Shown one piece after another: positions 16,605 to 26,035 of a stretch of 64,000 nt of DNA. Every line of letters starts with the position of its first letter. Position 1 is the stretch's first letter. Location: contig NZ_SJPM01000001.1 in NCBI RefSeq assembly GCF_007859915.1, forward strand, positions 1,147,086 to 1,211,085. The letters run 5' to 3'. Under the pieces are notes generated by a model. The model worked only from the letters and a program-made list of their open reading frames with translations, did not search any database and had not been told where the DNA came from. A program made the position numbers and the translations under genes. The stretch comes from Neorhodopirellula pilleata (lineage in GTDB: Bacteria; Planctomycetota; Planctomycetia; Pirellulales; Pirellulaceae).

Positions 16605-17516
16605 ATGTCAGATTACAGCCTCACTCACTTAAAACAGCTCGAGGCCGAGAGCATCCACATCTTCCGGGAAGTCGTCTCGGAATTTCGAAACCCTGTCATG
16701 CTCTACTCGATCGGCAAGGACTCGGCGGTGTTGCTGCACCTTGCACTCAAGGCGTTTCATCCCGGCAAGCTGCCCTTTCCGCTCTTGCACGTCGACACGA
16801 CCTACAAGTTCAAGGACATGATCGACTTCCGCGAGAACTACGTGCGGAAGGAATTGGGGATCGACGTTCTCGTGCATACCAACCATGAGGCGTTGAAACT
16901 CAATATCTATCCATGGGTCGATTCCGAACGACACACCGAATTGATGAAAACCGACGCGCTCAAGGCCGCTTTGGACCATCACCAATTTGACGCCGCTTTC
17001 GGCGGTGCCCGCCGTGACGAAGAAAAAAGCCGGGCCAAAGAACGTGTATTCAGCTTCCGTGACAAATCTCACCGTTGGGACCCCAAGAACCAACGCCCCG
17101 AACTTTGGAACCTATACAACGGTCGGGTCAACAAAGGCGAATCGATCCGCGTCTTTCCGATGAGCAATTGGACCGAACTGGACGTTTGGCAATACATTCA
17201 CATGGAAAACATTCCCATCGTGCCGCTGTATCTATCGGCCCCTCGGAAGGTCGTCAAACGTGACGGCATTTTGTTGATGCGGGACGACGACCGCATGCCG
17301 CTGTTGCCCGGTGAAGTCGAAGAAACCAGAATGGTCCGCTTCCGAACCCTCGGTTGCTACCCGCTCTCGGGTGCCGTCGAAAGCAACGCGACGACGCTGC
17401 CCGAAGTCATCCAAGAGATGCTGTTAACGAGAACCAGCGAACGCCAAGGCCGGATCATCGACCAAGACGAAGGCGGCGTCGGCATGCAAAAGAAAAAAGA
17501 ACGCGGCTATTTTTGA
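16605..17516 (+). CDS. cysD: Sulfate adenylyltransferase subunit 2
   Basis: 303 residues, the normal CysD length. It makes adenosine 5'-phosphosulfate (APS) from ATP and sulfate, with the GTPase CysN providing energy. The PP-loop ATPase signature [17 protein letters not shown] is at 35-51, followed by [54 protein letters not shown] and the C-terminal [12 protein letters not shown]. It is followed, after a gap holding 7-bp repeats, by cysNC on the same strand. The upstream 180 bases have no clear regulatory motif. Confidence 0.97.
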   Translation: MSDYSLTHLKQLEAESIHIFREVVSEFRNPVMLYSIGKDSAVLLHLALKAFHPGKLPFPLLHVDTTYKFKDMIDFRENYVRKELGIDVLVHTNHEALKLNIYPWVDSERHTELMKTDALKAALDHHQFDAAFGGARRDEEKSRAKERVFSFRDKSHRWDPKNQRPELWNLYNGRVNKGESIRVFPMSNWTELDVWQYIHMENIPIVPLYLSAPRKVVKRDGILLMRDDDRMPLLPGEVEETRMVRFRTLGCYPLSGAVESNATTLPEVIQEMLLTRTSERQGRIIDQDEGGVGMQKKKERGYF

Positions 17517-17525
17517 TCGCTGCGC

Positions 17526-17671
17526 GATCGCGATTGGCTGTTGGCTGTTGGCTTTTTGAAAAGCCCGGTCTAATTGCAAACAACGAATCGCGTCGTTGGA
17601 CCCAAACCTTTACCCGATTCATCCTTGTCGGCTGTTAGCCAACGGCCAACCGCCAACCGCCAACCGCTACC
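17526..17671. repeat. Inverted pair of 7-bp repeat clusters between cysD and cysNC
   Basis: On the left GATTGGCTGTTGGCTGTTGG (about 17531-17550). On the right GCTGTTAGCCAACGG followed by about three CCAACCG units (17631-17668). The right cluster ends five bases before the cysNC start codon, exactly where a ribosome-binding site would be. The cysNC frame stays open through this repeat, which inflates the apparent gene. Confidence 0.7.
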
Positions 17672-17672
17672 T

Positions 17673-19616
17673 ATGTCTCATCAATCTGATCTGATCGCGA
17701 CCGACATCGACGCTTACCTGAAACAGCACGAGCAAAAGCAATTGCTGCGTTTCATCACGTGCGGCAGTGTCGACGACGGCAAGAGCACTCTGATCGGTCG
17801 CTTGCTTTACGATTCCAAGTTGGTCTATGAAGACGAACTCGCCAAAGTCCAAAGCGATTCGGTGCGTCAAGGTAGCGTCGCCGGAGGTTTCGATCCTTCA
17901 CTGTTCATGGACGGCCTGAAAGAAGAACGCGAGCAGGGCATCACGATCGACGTGGCGTACCGATATTTCAGCACCGCCAAACGCAAGTTCATCATCGCCG
18001 ACACTCCCGGCCACGAACAATACACCCGCAACATGGCGACCGGGGCGAGCACCGCTGACCTGGCAATCATCTTGATCGATGCACGGCACGGCGTCTTGAC
18101 CCAAACTCGCCGTCACTCGTTCATCGTATCCCTGCTGGGTATCCGTCACGTGGTCGTCGCGATCAACAAAATGGACTTGGCGGAATACAGCGAAGATCGT
18201 TTCAACGAAATCTGTGCCGACTATCGATCCTTCGCGACACGCCTGGATCTGCCCGATCTGAACTTCATCCCGATCAGCGCCCTCAACGGTGATAACTTGG
18301 TCGATCGCAGCGAGTCGATGCCGTGGTACACCGGCAGCACGTTGATGAACTTCTTAGAAACCGTCTACATCGGTTCGGACCGCAACCTGCAAGATTTCCG
18401 AATGCCGGTCCAGTATGTCAATCGCCCCAACCTGAACTTCCGCGGTTTCTGTGGCACGATCGCTTCGGGCATCATTCGTCCGGGCGAAGAAATCACCGTC
18501 TTGCCGAGCAAACAAAAATCCAGGGTCAAGAAGATCGTTACGTACGACGGAGACCTCGACGAAGCGTTCGCACCGTTGTCGGTCACGTTGACGCTCGAAG
18601 ACGAAATCGACGCCAGTCGCGGCAACATGATTGTTCGCAGCGGCAACTTGCCTCGTAGCGAAAGGAACGTCGAAGCGATGCTCGTCTGGATGGGCGAGGA
18701 TGCGATGGTTCCCGGCAAATCCTATTTGATCAAACACACCACGCAGACATTGCCCGGCAGCATCCAAACGTTGAAGTACCGCGTCGACGTGAACTCGTTG
18801 CACCGCACCCCCGCGCCGACGCTCGAGCTCAATGAGATCGGACGTGTGTCGCTGGAATTATCCGGCCCGATTCACATGGATCCCTATCGCCGAAACCGCT
18901 CGACCGGCGCATTGATTGTCGTCGACCGGATCACCAACGCGACCGTCGCGGCCGGCATGATCCTCGACCGCGGTGCGACCGGTCCCCAGCGTTCCGTGTG
19001 GGACGATGATCTCGAGTCGGCCGATGCCGATGGGAGCGAAGTATCAAGCGTCTCGAGCGAAGAACGAGCCGCTCGGTTCGGCCAAAAGCCAGCGACGGTC
19101 TTGTTGACCGGATTGACCGGCAGTGGCAAGACCTCAATCGCCCAAGCCGTCGAACGTAGGTTGTTCGATGCCGGTCGCGCCGTCGCGGTGATCGACGGCG
19201 AACAAATCCGCCGCGGACTAAGTCTTGATCTCGGCTTCACCGCCGAAGACCGCAGCGAGAACCTCCGCCGTGGCGGTCACCTCGCCCACACGCTCAACGA
19301 CGCCGGGTTCATTTGCGTGGCATCGATGGTGGCGCCCTCGGAAGACGTTCGTCAAAAGGTCGCCAAGTTGATCGGCGAAGACCGATTCCTCGTCGTTCAC
19401 GTCGCGACGCCGGTGGAGGTGTGTCGCCAACGTGACACGAAGGGCCAATACGCTCAAGCTGACGCCGGTGAACTGGAGAATTTCCCCGGCGTGACGGCGG
19501 AGTATGAACCACCCTCTGCACCTGATTTGGTGATCGACACTTCGAAACAATCCATCGGCAATTGTGCCGACGCAATCATCGAGTTACTCAAGTCCAAAGA
19601 AATCATCAAAGCGTAG
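17673..19616 (+). CDS. cysNC: Bifunctional sulfate adenylyltransferase subunit 1 / adenylylsulfate kinase
   Basis: 647 residues, a CysN-CysC fusion. The CysN part (1 to about 440) is an EF-Tu-like GTPase with G1 [12 protein letters not shown] (31-42), [36 protein letters not shown] and NKMDLA. The CysC part has the P-loop [14 protein letters not shown] near residue 480, [20 protein letters not shown] and [13 protein letters not shown]. Together with CysD it converts sulfate to APS and then PAPS, feeding sulfate assimilation or sulfation of glycans. No cysH or sulfotransferase gene is visible here. The ATG at 17673 is chosen because upstream residues are encoded by intergenic heptamer repeats and homologues start near [15 protein letters not shown]. 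Confidence 0.96.
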   Translation: MSHQSDLIATDIDAYLKQHEQKQLLRFITCGSVDDGKSTLIGRLLYDSKLVYEDELAKVQSDSVRQGSVAGGFDPSLFMDGLKEEREQGITIDVAYRYFSTAKRKFIIADTPGHEQYTRNMATGASTADLAIILIDARHGVLTQTRRHSFIVSLLGIRHVVVAINKMDLAEYSEDRFNEICADYRSFATRLDLPDLNFIPISALNGDNLVDRSESMPWYTGSTLMNFLETVYIGSDRNLQDFRMPVQYVNRPNLNFRGFCGTIASGIIRPGEEITVLPSKQKSRVKKIVTYDGDLDEAFAPLSVTLTLEDEIDASRGNMIVRSGNLPRSERNVEAMLVWMGEDAMVPGKSYLIKHTTQTLPGSIQTLKYRVDVNSLHRTPAPTLELNEIGRVSLELSGPIHMDPYRRNRSTGALIVVDRITNATVAAGMILDRGATGPQRSVWDDDLESADADGSEVSSVSSEERAARFGQKPATVLLTGLTGSGKTSIAQAVERRLFDAGRAVAVIDGEQIRRGLSLDLGFTAEDRSENLRRGGHLAHTLNDAGFICVASMVAPSEDVRQKVAKLIGEDRFLVVHVATPVEVCRQRDTKGQYAQADAGELENFPGVTAEYEPPSAPDLVIDTSKQSIGNCADAIIELLKSKEIIKA

Positions 19617-19663
19617 CCCCATACTTCACGTCCGGTTGATGTCATCGTAACCCGACGCGTGAC

Positions 19664-19779
19664 GGCGTGTTGATTGAGTGCACGTTTGGGCGTTTTCGTT
19701 TAACGGCAAGCCGCAGACGCCTGCGTTTTCAAACTCTGTCGCCTGCGGCTTGCCATTAAACGATTCAATCAACAGCCCC
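19664..19779. repeat. Palindromic element, family A copy 2 (with family B fragment at its left edge)
   Basis: Shares with copy 1 the TGTTGATTGAGTGCACG left end, the TTTAACGGCAAGCCGCAG inner arm, its complement GCCTGCGGCTTGCC and the AATCAACAGCC right end. Just to its left, CGTAACCCGACGCGTGACGG (19647-19666) matches the right-hand module of family B, as also seen at 61735-61751. This suggests insertion of one element beside or into another. Confidence 0.8.
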
Positions 19780-19780
19780 C

Positions 19781-19930
19781 TTAAACTTAAACTTAAACTT
19801 AAACTTAAACTTAAACTTAAACCTAAACCTAAACCTAAACCTAAACCTAAACCTAAACCCCCAGAAACAACCGCCCCCCCCCGCTCGAAGTTTAGGTTTA
19901 AGTTTAGGTTTAAGTTTAAGTTTAAGTTAT
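19781..19930. repeat. Hexanucleotide repeat hairpin
   Basis: Seven TTAAAC units (19781-19822) run into six CTAAAC units (19823-19858). A C-rich centre with a run of nine C follows, then six inverted units of GTTTAA or GTTTAG (19890-19925). The arms are complementary and could form a long A+T-rich stem. It lies between cysNC and the M3 peptidase gene. The ORFs reading Asn-Leu, Gly-Leu or Lys-Leu repeats here are artefacts. Confidence 0.9.
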
Positions 19931-19979
19931 ATTGGGCAGAGCGATCACGATCCTTGAACCTAAGGCAATCAATCAGTCG

Positions 19980-22193
19980 ATGACCATCTTTCACCCAACC
20001 ACTTCCAAGCTCGCCATGTTTTCGGCGGGCTTGTTTCTTTTTTCAACGTTCGCCTACGTTCAGGAACCCGCCGTGAGTGCTCCATCGAATTCGTCTGACA
20101 TGCTTGCCTCCTGGCCCGGTCCCTACGGCGGTGTCCCGCCGTTTTCAACTGTTCGTGTCGATGAATTCTCCGCCGCCTTCGCGGAGGCCTTGGCCGATGC
20201 GGCGACGGAGTTCGAAGCGATCGCGAACCATCCCGATCCTCCTACGTTCGAAAACACAATCTTGGCCATGGAGACGGCGGGCAAGACGCTCGATCGTTTG
20301 GAAGTCCTGTTCGACGTTCACGCTTCGAACCTCAACGTCGGTCCGATTCCCGACTTGGAACGTGAGATCAGCCCCAAGCTCGCCGCGCACTCCGATTCGA
20401 TCACCCAAAACGCCAAACTGTTCGAGCGGATCGAAGCGATCCACCGCGACGTGTTTGAATCGCAAACGGTCTCTTTGGAGCCCGATGCAAAACGTTTGCT
20501 CGATGAAACATTCAAGAACTTTGTGCGGTCGGGAGCCCGCCTGAACGAGGGCGACAAAGCCAAACTGTCCCAGATCAACACTCGCTTGGCGCGACTGTTC
20601 ACGGACTTCAATCAAAACGTTCTCGAAGAAGAAAAACAGCACGTCACTTGGATCAACGATCAATCGGACTTGGCCGGTTTGTCGGAATCAACGATCGAAT
20701 CGATGGCGGCGGCGGCCAAGGCAAAGGGCGGCAAAGCGTCCTACGCGATCACCAATACCCGATCCTCGATGGATCCGTTTTTGACCTATGCCGAAAACCG
20801 AGATCTCCGCGAACAAGTTTGGCGAAATTTTTATTATCGATGCGACAACGGCGGTGAGCACGATAACCACGCGATCATCCGTGAAATCTTGAGCCTGCGG
20901 GCCGCCCGTGCGACGCTACTCGACTATGAATCGCACGCTCACTGGCGGATGGAATCCACGATGGCGGCGAAGCCTGAAGCGGCAATGGATTTGATGATGC
21001 GAGTTTGGAAGCCCGCCGTCGCCCGCGTCGCCGATGAAGTGGCCGACATGCAGGCCATCGCCGATGCCCAGTGCGACGCCGCCGGACAACCGCGTATCAA
21101 GATCGAACCTTGGGATTATCGCTACTACGCCGAGAAGGTCCGTAAACAAAAGTACGATCTCGATATGGCGGAGGTCCGACCGTACTTGCAATTGAGCAAG
21201 ATGACCGAAGCGATGATGTACTGCGCCGAAGAACTGTTCGGGATGAAGTTCCAACGGATCGGCAACCTGCCGACGTTTCATCCTGATGTCACAGTTTACG
21301 AAGTCATCCGCGATGGCCAACACATGGGTTTGTTCTACCTCGATCCGTTCGCCCGCGAAGGCAAACGCAGCGGCGCGTGGATGACCGACTACCGCGAACA
21401 ATCCGGTTTGGGACTCAGCGGTGACAGCGGCATCCCGGTGCAAACTCCGATCGTTTCGAACAATAGCAACTTTGTCGCCGGTGGTGCCGGTGACGGCGAC
21501 GAGTCGTCAGCCGTGTTGATTTCCTGGGACGACGCGACCACTCTATTCCACGAATTCGGACACGCCCTGCATGGGCTATGCAGTCGCGTCCACTATCCCT
21601 CTCAATCGGGCACCAACGTGGCTCGCGATTTCGTCGAGTTTCCTTCGCAGATATTGGAACATTGGCTATCGACACCCGAAGTCCTCAGCCGCTTCGCGGT
21701 CCATTTTGAAACCGGCGAACCGATGCCGCGCGAACTGCTCGACAAGATCGAACGCTCGTCCAAGTTCAATAGCGGATTCGAAACGGTGGAGTACCTAGCC
21801 TGTGCGATCTTGGATATGAAGTTGCACGACCGCGACGCGGCAGGCATCGACATCACCGAGTTTGAAAAAACCGAACTGGCGGCGATCGGAATGCCCGATG
21901 AATTGCCGATGCGGCACAGACTGCCGCACTTCAGCCATTTGTTCAGCAGCGATGCTTACTCGGCCGGCTATTACAGTTATCTGTGGAGTGACGCGTTGAC
22001 CGCCGATGCCGCCGAGATGTTTGAACAAGCCGACGGTAAATACTTCAATGAAGAAGTAGCCGGTAAATTGTTTGATCACATTTTGAGCGTCGGTAATACG
22101 ATCGACCCGGCGGAAACCTACCGAGCGTTCCGAGGCCGCGACGTCAACACGGACGCACTGCTCCGCAAACGCGGCTTTCCGGTTCAGCGGTGA
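19980..22193 (+). CDS. M3 family zinc metallopeptidase (oligopeptidase/peptidyl-dipeptidase type), exported
   Basis: 737 residues, within the usual 680-720 range plus a signal peptide (LAMFSAGLFLFSTFAYVQEP near the N-terminus). The zinc site HEFGHALHG begins at residue 524, preceded by ISWDDATTLF, and family landmarks include DYREQSGLGL, FVEFPSQILEHWL and SDAYSAGYYSYLWSDALTAD. M3 enzymes cleave short peptides; the signal peptide suggests a periplasmic Dcp-like or oligopeptidase role. The ATG at 19980 is chosen because the first ATG in frame (19932) lies next to the repeat hairpin and would put 16 residues before the signal peptide. It converges on the large AsmA-like gene with only 9 bases between. 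Confidence 0.94.
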   Translation: MTIFHPTTSKLAMFSAGLFLFSTFAYVQEPAVSAPSNSSDMLASWPGPYGGVPPFSTVRVDEFSAAFAEALADAATEFEAIANHPDPPTFENTILAMETAGKTLDRLEVLFDVHASNLNVGPIPDLEREISPKLAAHSDSITQNAKLFERIEAIHRDVFESQTVSLEPDAKRLLDETFKNFVRSGARLNEGDKAKLSQINTRLARLFTDFNQNVLEEEKQHVTWINDQSDLAGLSESTIESMAAAAKAKGGKASYAITNTRSSMDPFLTYAENRDLREQVWRNFYYRCDNGGEHDNHAIIREILSLRAARATLLDYESHAHWRMESTMAAKPEAAMDLMMRVWKPAVARVADEVADMQAIADAQCDAAGQPRIKIEPWDYRYYAEKVRKQKYDLDMAEVRPYLQLSKMTEAMMYCAEELFGMKFQRIGNLPTFHPDVTVYEVIRDGQHMGLFYLDPFAREGKRSGAWMTDYREQSGLGLSGDSGIPVQTPIVSNNSNFVAGGAGDGDESSAVLISWDDATTLFHEFGHALHGLCSRVHYPSQSGTNVARDFVEFPSQILEHWLSTPEVLSRFAVHFETGEPMPRELLDKIERSSKFNSGFETVEYLACAILDMKLHDRDAAGIDITEFEKTELAAIGMPDELPMRHRLPHFSHLFSSDAYSAGYYSYLWSDALTADAAEMFEQADGKYFNEEVAGKLFDHILSVGNTIDPAETYRAFRGRDVNTDALLRKRGFPVQR

Positions 22194-22202
22194 GGGCTGG
22201 GC

Positions 22203-25200
22203 TCAGTTTCCAAATAACTTATCCAACCGCAATCTTTCGAGGCTTTTGTTGAGTCCTTGTTCGAGTTGTTGTTGGCCGCGTCCGAGTTGTTCTTGAAGGA
22301 AGTTTCCGGCGGCGTCCTGGGCCGCTTTCATGCCCAATTGGGAAACGACTTTCTGAATCCCGGCTGAGTCGAGACTGGGCCGATTGAGCGTTCCGTCGAT
22401 CGGCAGGCTCATCGTTTGACCGGCAAGTGATCGCAGATCGCTGCCCAACCATTTTGCGTCGAGCGGCACTTGGGCCATCAGATTCAAGCGGCCGTCGAAG
22501 TCGACTTGACCACTGGTGATGACGCGGGCGCGATCAACGTCGAGTAGCAGCGCGCGGTGATCGACGACGCCACCGGCGACTTGAAACTCGATCGTTTGGG
22601 CGGGTAACGAGATCAACGTGCTTCCGGTGCTCGGCGGGCGGACGTTCGATCCGATCGCCGCGAGGGCTTGCAATTGTCGTGCGCCGGCGATCACTTGATC
22701 GGCCAACGGGCCTGCGGTCATGCGAACCTGGTCGATTTCCAAACGACCGCGAATTTGGCTGCGACGGGGGTCGTCGATGTAGACGACGGCTTGCTGCAGA
22801 TCGGCTCCGAAACTTCCTTCGACGCGGGCGGCGTCCGACGCGATCGGGGCGAGATATTTGAGCCACTTGTTGGTCATGTCGGGCGTTAGCTTGACGTTCT
22901 TGGCGACCGGCCCGGGCGTTAACTCGATCCATAATTCAGGCCGGTAATGAACGTCGCCGGCAACGTAGATCTCGCCATGGCCCGGGCTGATGCTCGAGCC
23001 CGCGATCGGTTCCAGCGGGGCGACTTGGGGGCCGATCATTCGCGGCGTCAGACGGCTCGGCCCGAGCACCGGAATCGTGCTCGGTGAGATCGAGACGGTG
23101 TCTTCGGTCATCTTGAACGGCACCTCGGCCGGCCCGAACAACATCCCCGCCGTGTCAACGGTTTCCCAACCCAAGTTTCCTTTCACGGTAAACGCGTACT
23201 GGCCCTGCTTGTTTTGGGCGTACATGATCTCCAGTGGTGTTTCGTGCATGCCTTCGGCGACGATGCTCGTGCCGCTGAGCTTGGTCAATCGGTTCGAAAC
23301 CTGGTCCATTTGGAACCGTGCCGGGCCGCGGAGTTGGACGTCGGCGATCTCGTTGAAATACGAAGCCGTGCCGGCGAGGTTCACGCCGCACCAATCTGTC
23401 GACGCTTGCAACGATTCGCTCTGAATACTCATCCGGGCGATGTCGAGTTTGAATTTACCCTCGACCTCGACGGCCGGTTCAGACCATACCGAGACAGTGG
23501 TTTTGCCGGTCTCGAGCAACTCAACATTTCTCGCCGAGATTTTGGTGTCGACGTGCAAGTTCAACGAGTCACCGACCAAGGTGGTGTTGCCTTCGAGTTT
23601 GCCGCGAACTTTCCATTCGCTCGTGTTCGCAGTGGCGTTGGCGGGTCGAGTGAAGTTGGTCAGCGCGGTCGGCCGGTCACCGGCCACATCGCGGGCAATT
23701 CGTTTGGCGGTCGTCGTTTGCAATCGATCCAAGTCGGCCCGCCATGCGATCTCGATATCGGTCATCGAGTTGATCCACTCGCCTTGCATCGCTGCAGATA
23801 AGGCGTCGCCGACGACGGTCATCGATTGAATCGTGACTTCCTGGCGTGGCCAGATCGCTTTGCCGTCGAAGTGAACCTTCACGAGTTCTTGTTGAAAGTC
23901 ACGATCGGACATTGGCACTCTCAACGAGCTGAGTTGACCGTCGATCGCTTGCAGCGAGACTTCACCATTTCCGTTGAACGATGCTCGCGCGGTCACGTTC
24001 AGTCCGCCACGGCATCCGATCAGGGACTCGGGCATCCATGGCATCGCCAAGTCGATCAGCGACTCGATTTTTCCTTCACTGCGAACGCGCAGCGGGATCA
24101 TTTGATTGCGGTCGAGCCCTACGATCGTTTGAACCAACTCGGCGTCCGCTCGAAAGCCGTCTCCGGCAAGTGTGATCACGCCACGCGAAAGTTCCTCCAA
24201 CGACCAACCGCCCGCCGAAGTCGACGTACTGGCGCGATTGATCAATCGTCCTTCGACGTCGATGATGGATTTAAGTTGCTTTTGTTGCCACAGAGTTTGT
24301 GGGGCGACTTGGAGGGCCAAGTCGTTGATGTCGCTTTCCCCTTGCAATCGCCAAATTCCGTTGGTCGAGGAGTTCCATCGTAACTTCGCAACGATATCGC
24401 CCTGAAGTTCTTGGCCGTTTGTTTGAATGATCGGTTGCAACATGCGGGCGAGTTTGCCGAAGTTGATTTCCAGTTCGGCGGAACCCGACGCGAGATCACC
24501 CAGGCCACGGATGCGAGCGAAGGGACTGAGCATTTCAAACTGTTCGGCTCGCAATTGGGTCGCGTCACTGGCGACGATCGCGGTCGCGTCCATCGGAGCG
24601 ATTCGGACGGGCTTCCCATCGGCCGTCGCTTCGATCACGTCGCTTTGCACCACCAAGCGACGACGACGCTGAGAGTTTTGATTCGATGAATTTCGAGTGG
24701 CCACCGATGGCGCCATCGGTTCGATTGTCGCGCGGACGACGCCTCGCTGCAGCGTCGCGCCCTCCCGCAGCGGAAGCAATTCAGGTAGCGCGGTATTCAA
24801 TCGTGGCAAATCGATTTCGATGTTCGCCGTCGCGTCGACTTGGTCCAACCAAGCCAAAGGATTGGACTGGGAACCGGAGAGAGAGATCGAATCAGCGAAG
24901 GAACCGTCGATCGACACGGCCGCAAAGTCGGTCTTGGCGGTGACCTGGCGAGCGAATAGGCGCCCCGGTTGCCAGGTTGCGTCACCGTTGACTTGCATCA
25001 ACTCGTTGCTCCACAAACGGCGACGGTCATTCGAATCGAAAGCCGCCAAGTTGCGAAGTTCGATCTTTCGCAACGACACGTTCGGGTAACCCGATGAAGG
25101 AATATCCAGTGTTGCGGTTCCTGACAAATCTCCCGTAATCACCGCCGGCAATTCACTTTCAGGGAATCGCCGCGCGACCAAACTCAAGATCGACATCGGC

Positions 25201-25961
25201 AGCGATTTCGATTCGATCGAGAGCGATGCCGGCAAGGCGTCCGCCATCATCGAACAGACCAACGTTCCTTGGACCGATCCGTCGCTGCCACCGGGTTGGC
25301 TGAGGACGCCCTGCCATTGCGATTGCAGTTCGGTCGGCGTGATGACCGCCGAGGCGTTGGCCTGTTTGAAAGACCACATGGCATTGGTGACCGCGTCGGT
25401 CAAGTCGATTTGCAGTCCTTGGATTTGAACATTGCCATCGGGCGTGAAGGTGGTCGGCTCGTCGGTCGGTGCCAGCAAGTCCACCAAATCTTCTTCGACC
25501 GATGAGTTGCGATCAGAGATCCGGCCGCTCAATCGCACGTCTCGCAAGACGATCTCGCCGAATTTCCCGGCATTGACTTCGCCACCGAGCAATTGCGGCA
25601 GGGTGAGGTTGGTTTGTAATTCGCCGATGGAAACTTCGGTACCGGCGCGCGCGCCGACCATTCGCAAACCGACCACGCGGGCAGGCGTAATCCAACCGAT
25701 TTGCAGTGAATCGGCGTCAGCCTGCCAGCCGTACGCTTGCATCGTTTGTGCTAAATAAGAACGCCCGATCGGTGATCGGCTGACCAAACTCGGTAGCGCC
25801 AGCACGACCAAAGCAACAAATACGAGCGTCGTGATCGCCACGGTCCGCTGCCGTCGCGAACGGTCGGCCCGTCGGTGAAGAGTGCGTTCGGTTTGAGCCC
25901 GCTGGATTTGGGACAGTTCGTAGTCGATTGCCGAGCTGTCCATTGCCGGTCTGCGTCGCAT
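22203..25961 (-). CDS. Large AsmA/TamB-like membrane-anchored protein
   Basis: About 1,252 residues. A cytoplasmic Arg-rich N-terminus and one membrane helix (TVAITTLVFVALVVLALPSL, about 40-59) are followed by an almost entirely periplasmic, beta-rich body. The body has repeating Asp/Ser/Gly strands such as GGEVNAGKFGEIVLRDVRLS and LPIDGTLNRPSLDSAGIQKV, with an AsmA-like end (GRLNLMAQVPLDAKWLG). The C-terminus is Gln/Leu-rich and probably helical. This matches AsmA-like/DUF3971 proteins, elongated lipid-groove proteins that bridge the inner and outer membranes. Similarity is by fold pattern, so the exact family is uncertain. It lies 74 bases behind the M50-HlyD gene and is probably the last gene of that operon. 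The frame is open to 26069, overlapping that gene; ATG 25961 or 25943 avoids this. Confidence 0.7.
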   Translation of the reverse strand: MRRRPAMDSSAIDYELSQIQRAQTERTLHRRADRSRRQRTVAITTLVFVALVVLALPSLVSRSPIGRSYLAQTMQAYGWQADADSLQIGWITPARVVGLRMVGARAGTEVSIGELQTNLTLPQLLGGEVNAGKFGEIVLRDVRLSGRISDRNSSVEEDLVDLLAPTDEPTTFTPDGNVQIQGLQIDLTDAVTNAMWSFKQANASAVITPTELQSQWQGVLSQPGGSDGSVQGTLVCSMMADALPASLSIESKSLPMSILSLVARRFPESELPAVITGDLSGTATLDIPSSGYPNVSLRKIELRNLAAFDSNDRRRLWSNELMQVNGDATWQPGRLFARQVTAKTDFAAVSIDGSFADSISLSGSQSNPLAWLDQVDATANIEIDLPRLNTALPELLPLREGATLQRGVVRATIEPMAPSVATRNSSNQNSQRRRRLVVQSDVIEATADGKPVRIAPMDATAIVASDATQLRAEQFEMLSPFARIRGLGDLASGSAELEINFGKLARMLQPIIQTNGQELQGDIVAKLRWNSSTNGIWRLQGESDINDLALQVAPQTLWQQKQLKSIIDVEGRLINRASTSTSAGGWSLEELSRGVITLAGDGFRADAELVQTIVGLDRNQMIPLRVRSEGKIESLIDLAMPWMPESLIGCRGGLNVTARASFNGNGEVSLQAIDGQLSSLRVPMSDRDFQQELVKVHFDGKAIWPRQEVTIQSMTVVGDALSAAMQGEWINSMTDIEIAWRADLDRLQTTTAKRIARDVAGDRPTALTNFTRPANATANTSEWKVRGKLEGNTTLVGDSLNLHVDTKISARNVELLETGKTTVSVWSEPAVEVEGKFKLDIARMSIQSESLQASTDWCGVNLAGTASYFNEIADVQLRGPARFQMDQVSNRLTKLSGTSIVAEGMHETPLEIMYAQNKQGQYAFTVKGNLGWETVDTAGMLFGPAEVPFKMTEDTVSISPSTIPVLGPSRLTPRMIGPQVAPLEPIAGSSISPGHGEIYVAGDVHYRPELWIELTPGPVAKNVKLTPDMTNKWLKYLAPIASDAARVEGSFGADLQQAVVYIDDPRRSQIRGRLEIDQVRMTAGPLADQVIAGARQLQALAAIGSNVRPPSTGSTLISLPAQTIEFQVAGGVVDHRALLLDVDRARVITSGQVDFDGRLNLMAQVPLDAKWLGSDLRSLAGQTMSLPIDGTLNRPSLDSAGIQKVVSQLGMKAAQDAAGNFLQEQLGRGQQQLEQGLNKSLERLRLDKLFGN

Positions 25962-26035
25962 CGGTGCGTCTCGCTGAAAAGAGTAGATCCCAACCTTCTC
26001 TATAGCGAATCGAGCTGCCTCAGCGCAAGACCGAA

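Noticed and set aside
19781..19930. Possible telomere or linear replicon end
   Set aside because: It is internal, flanked by ordinary genes on both sides, and the unit is not a known bacterial telomere.
19626..19994. ORFs of Asn-Leu, Gly-Leu and Lys-Leu dipeptide repeats
   Set aside because: Encoded by the hexanucleotide repeat hairpin; no start context.
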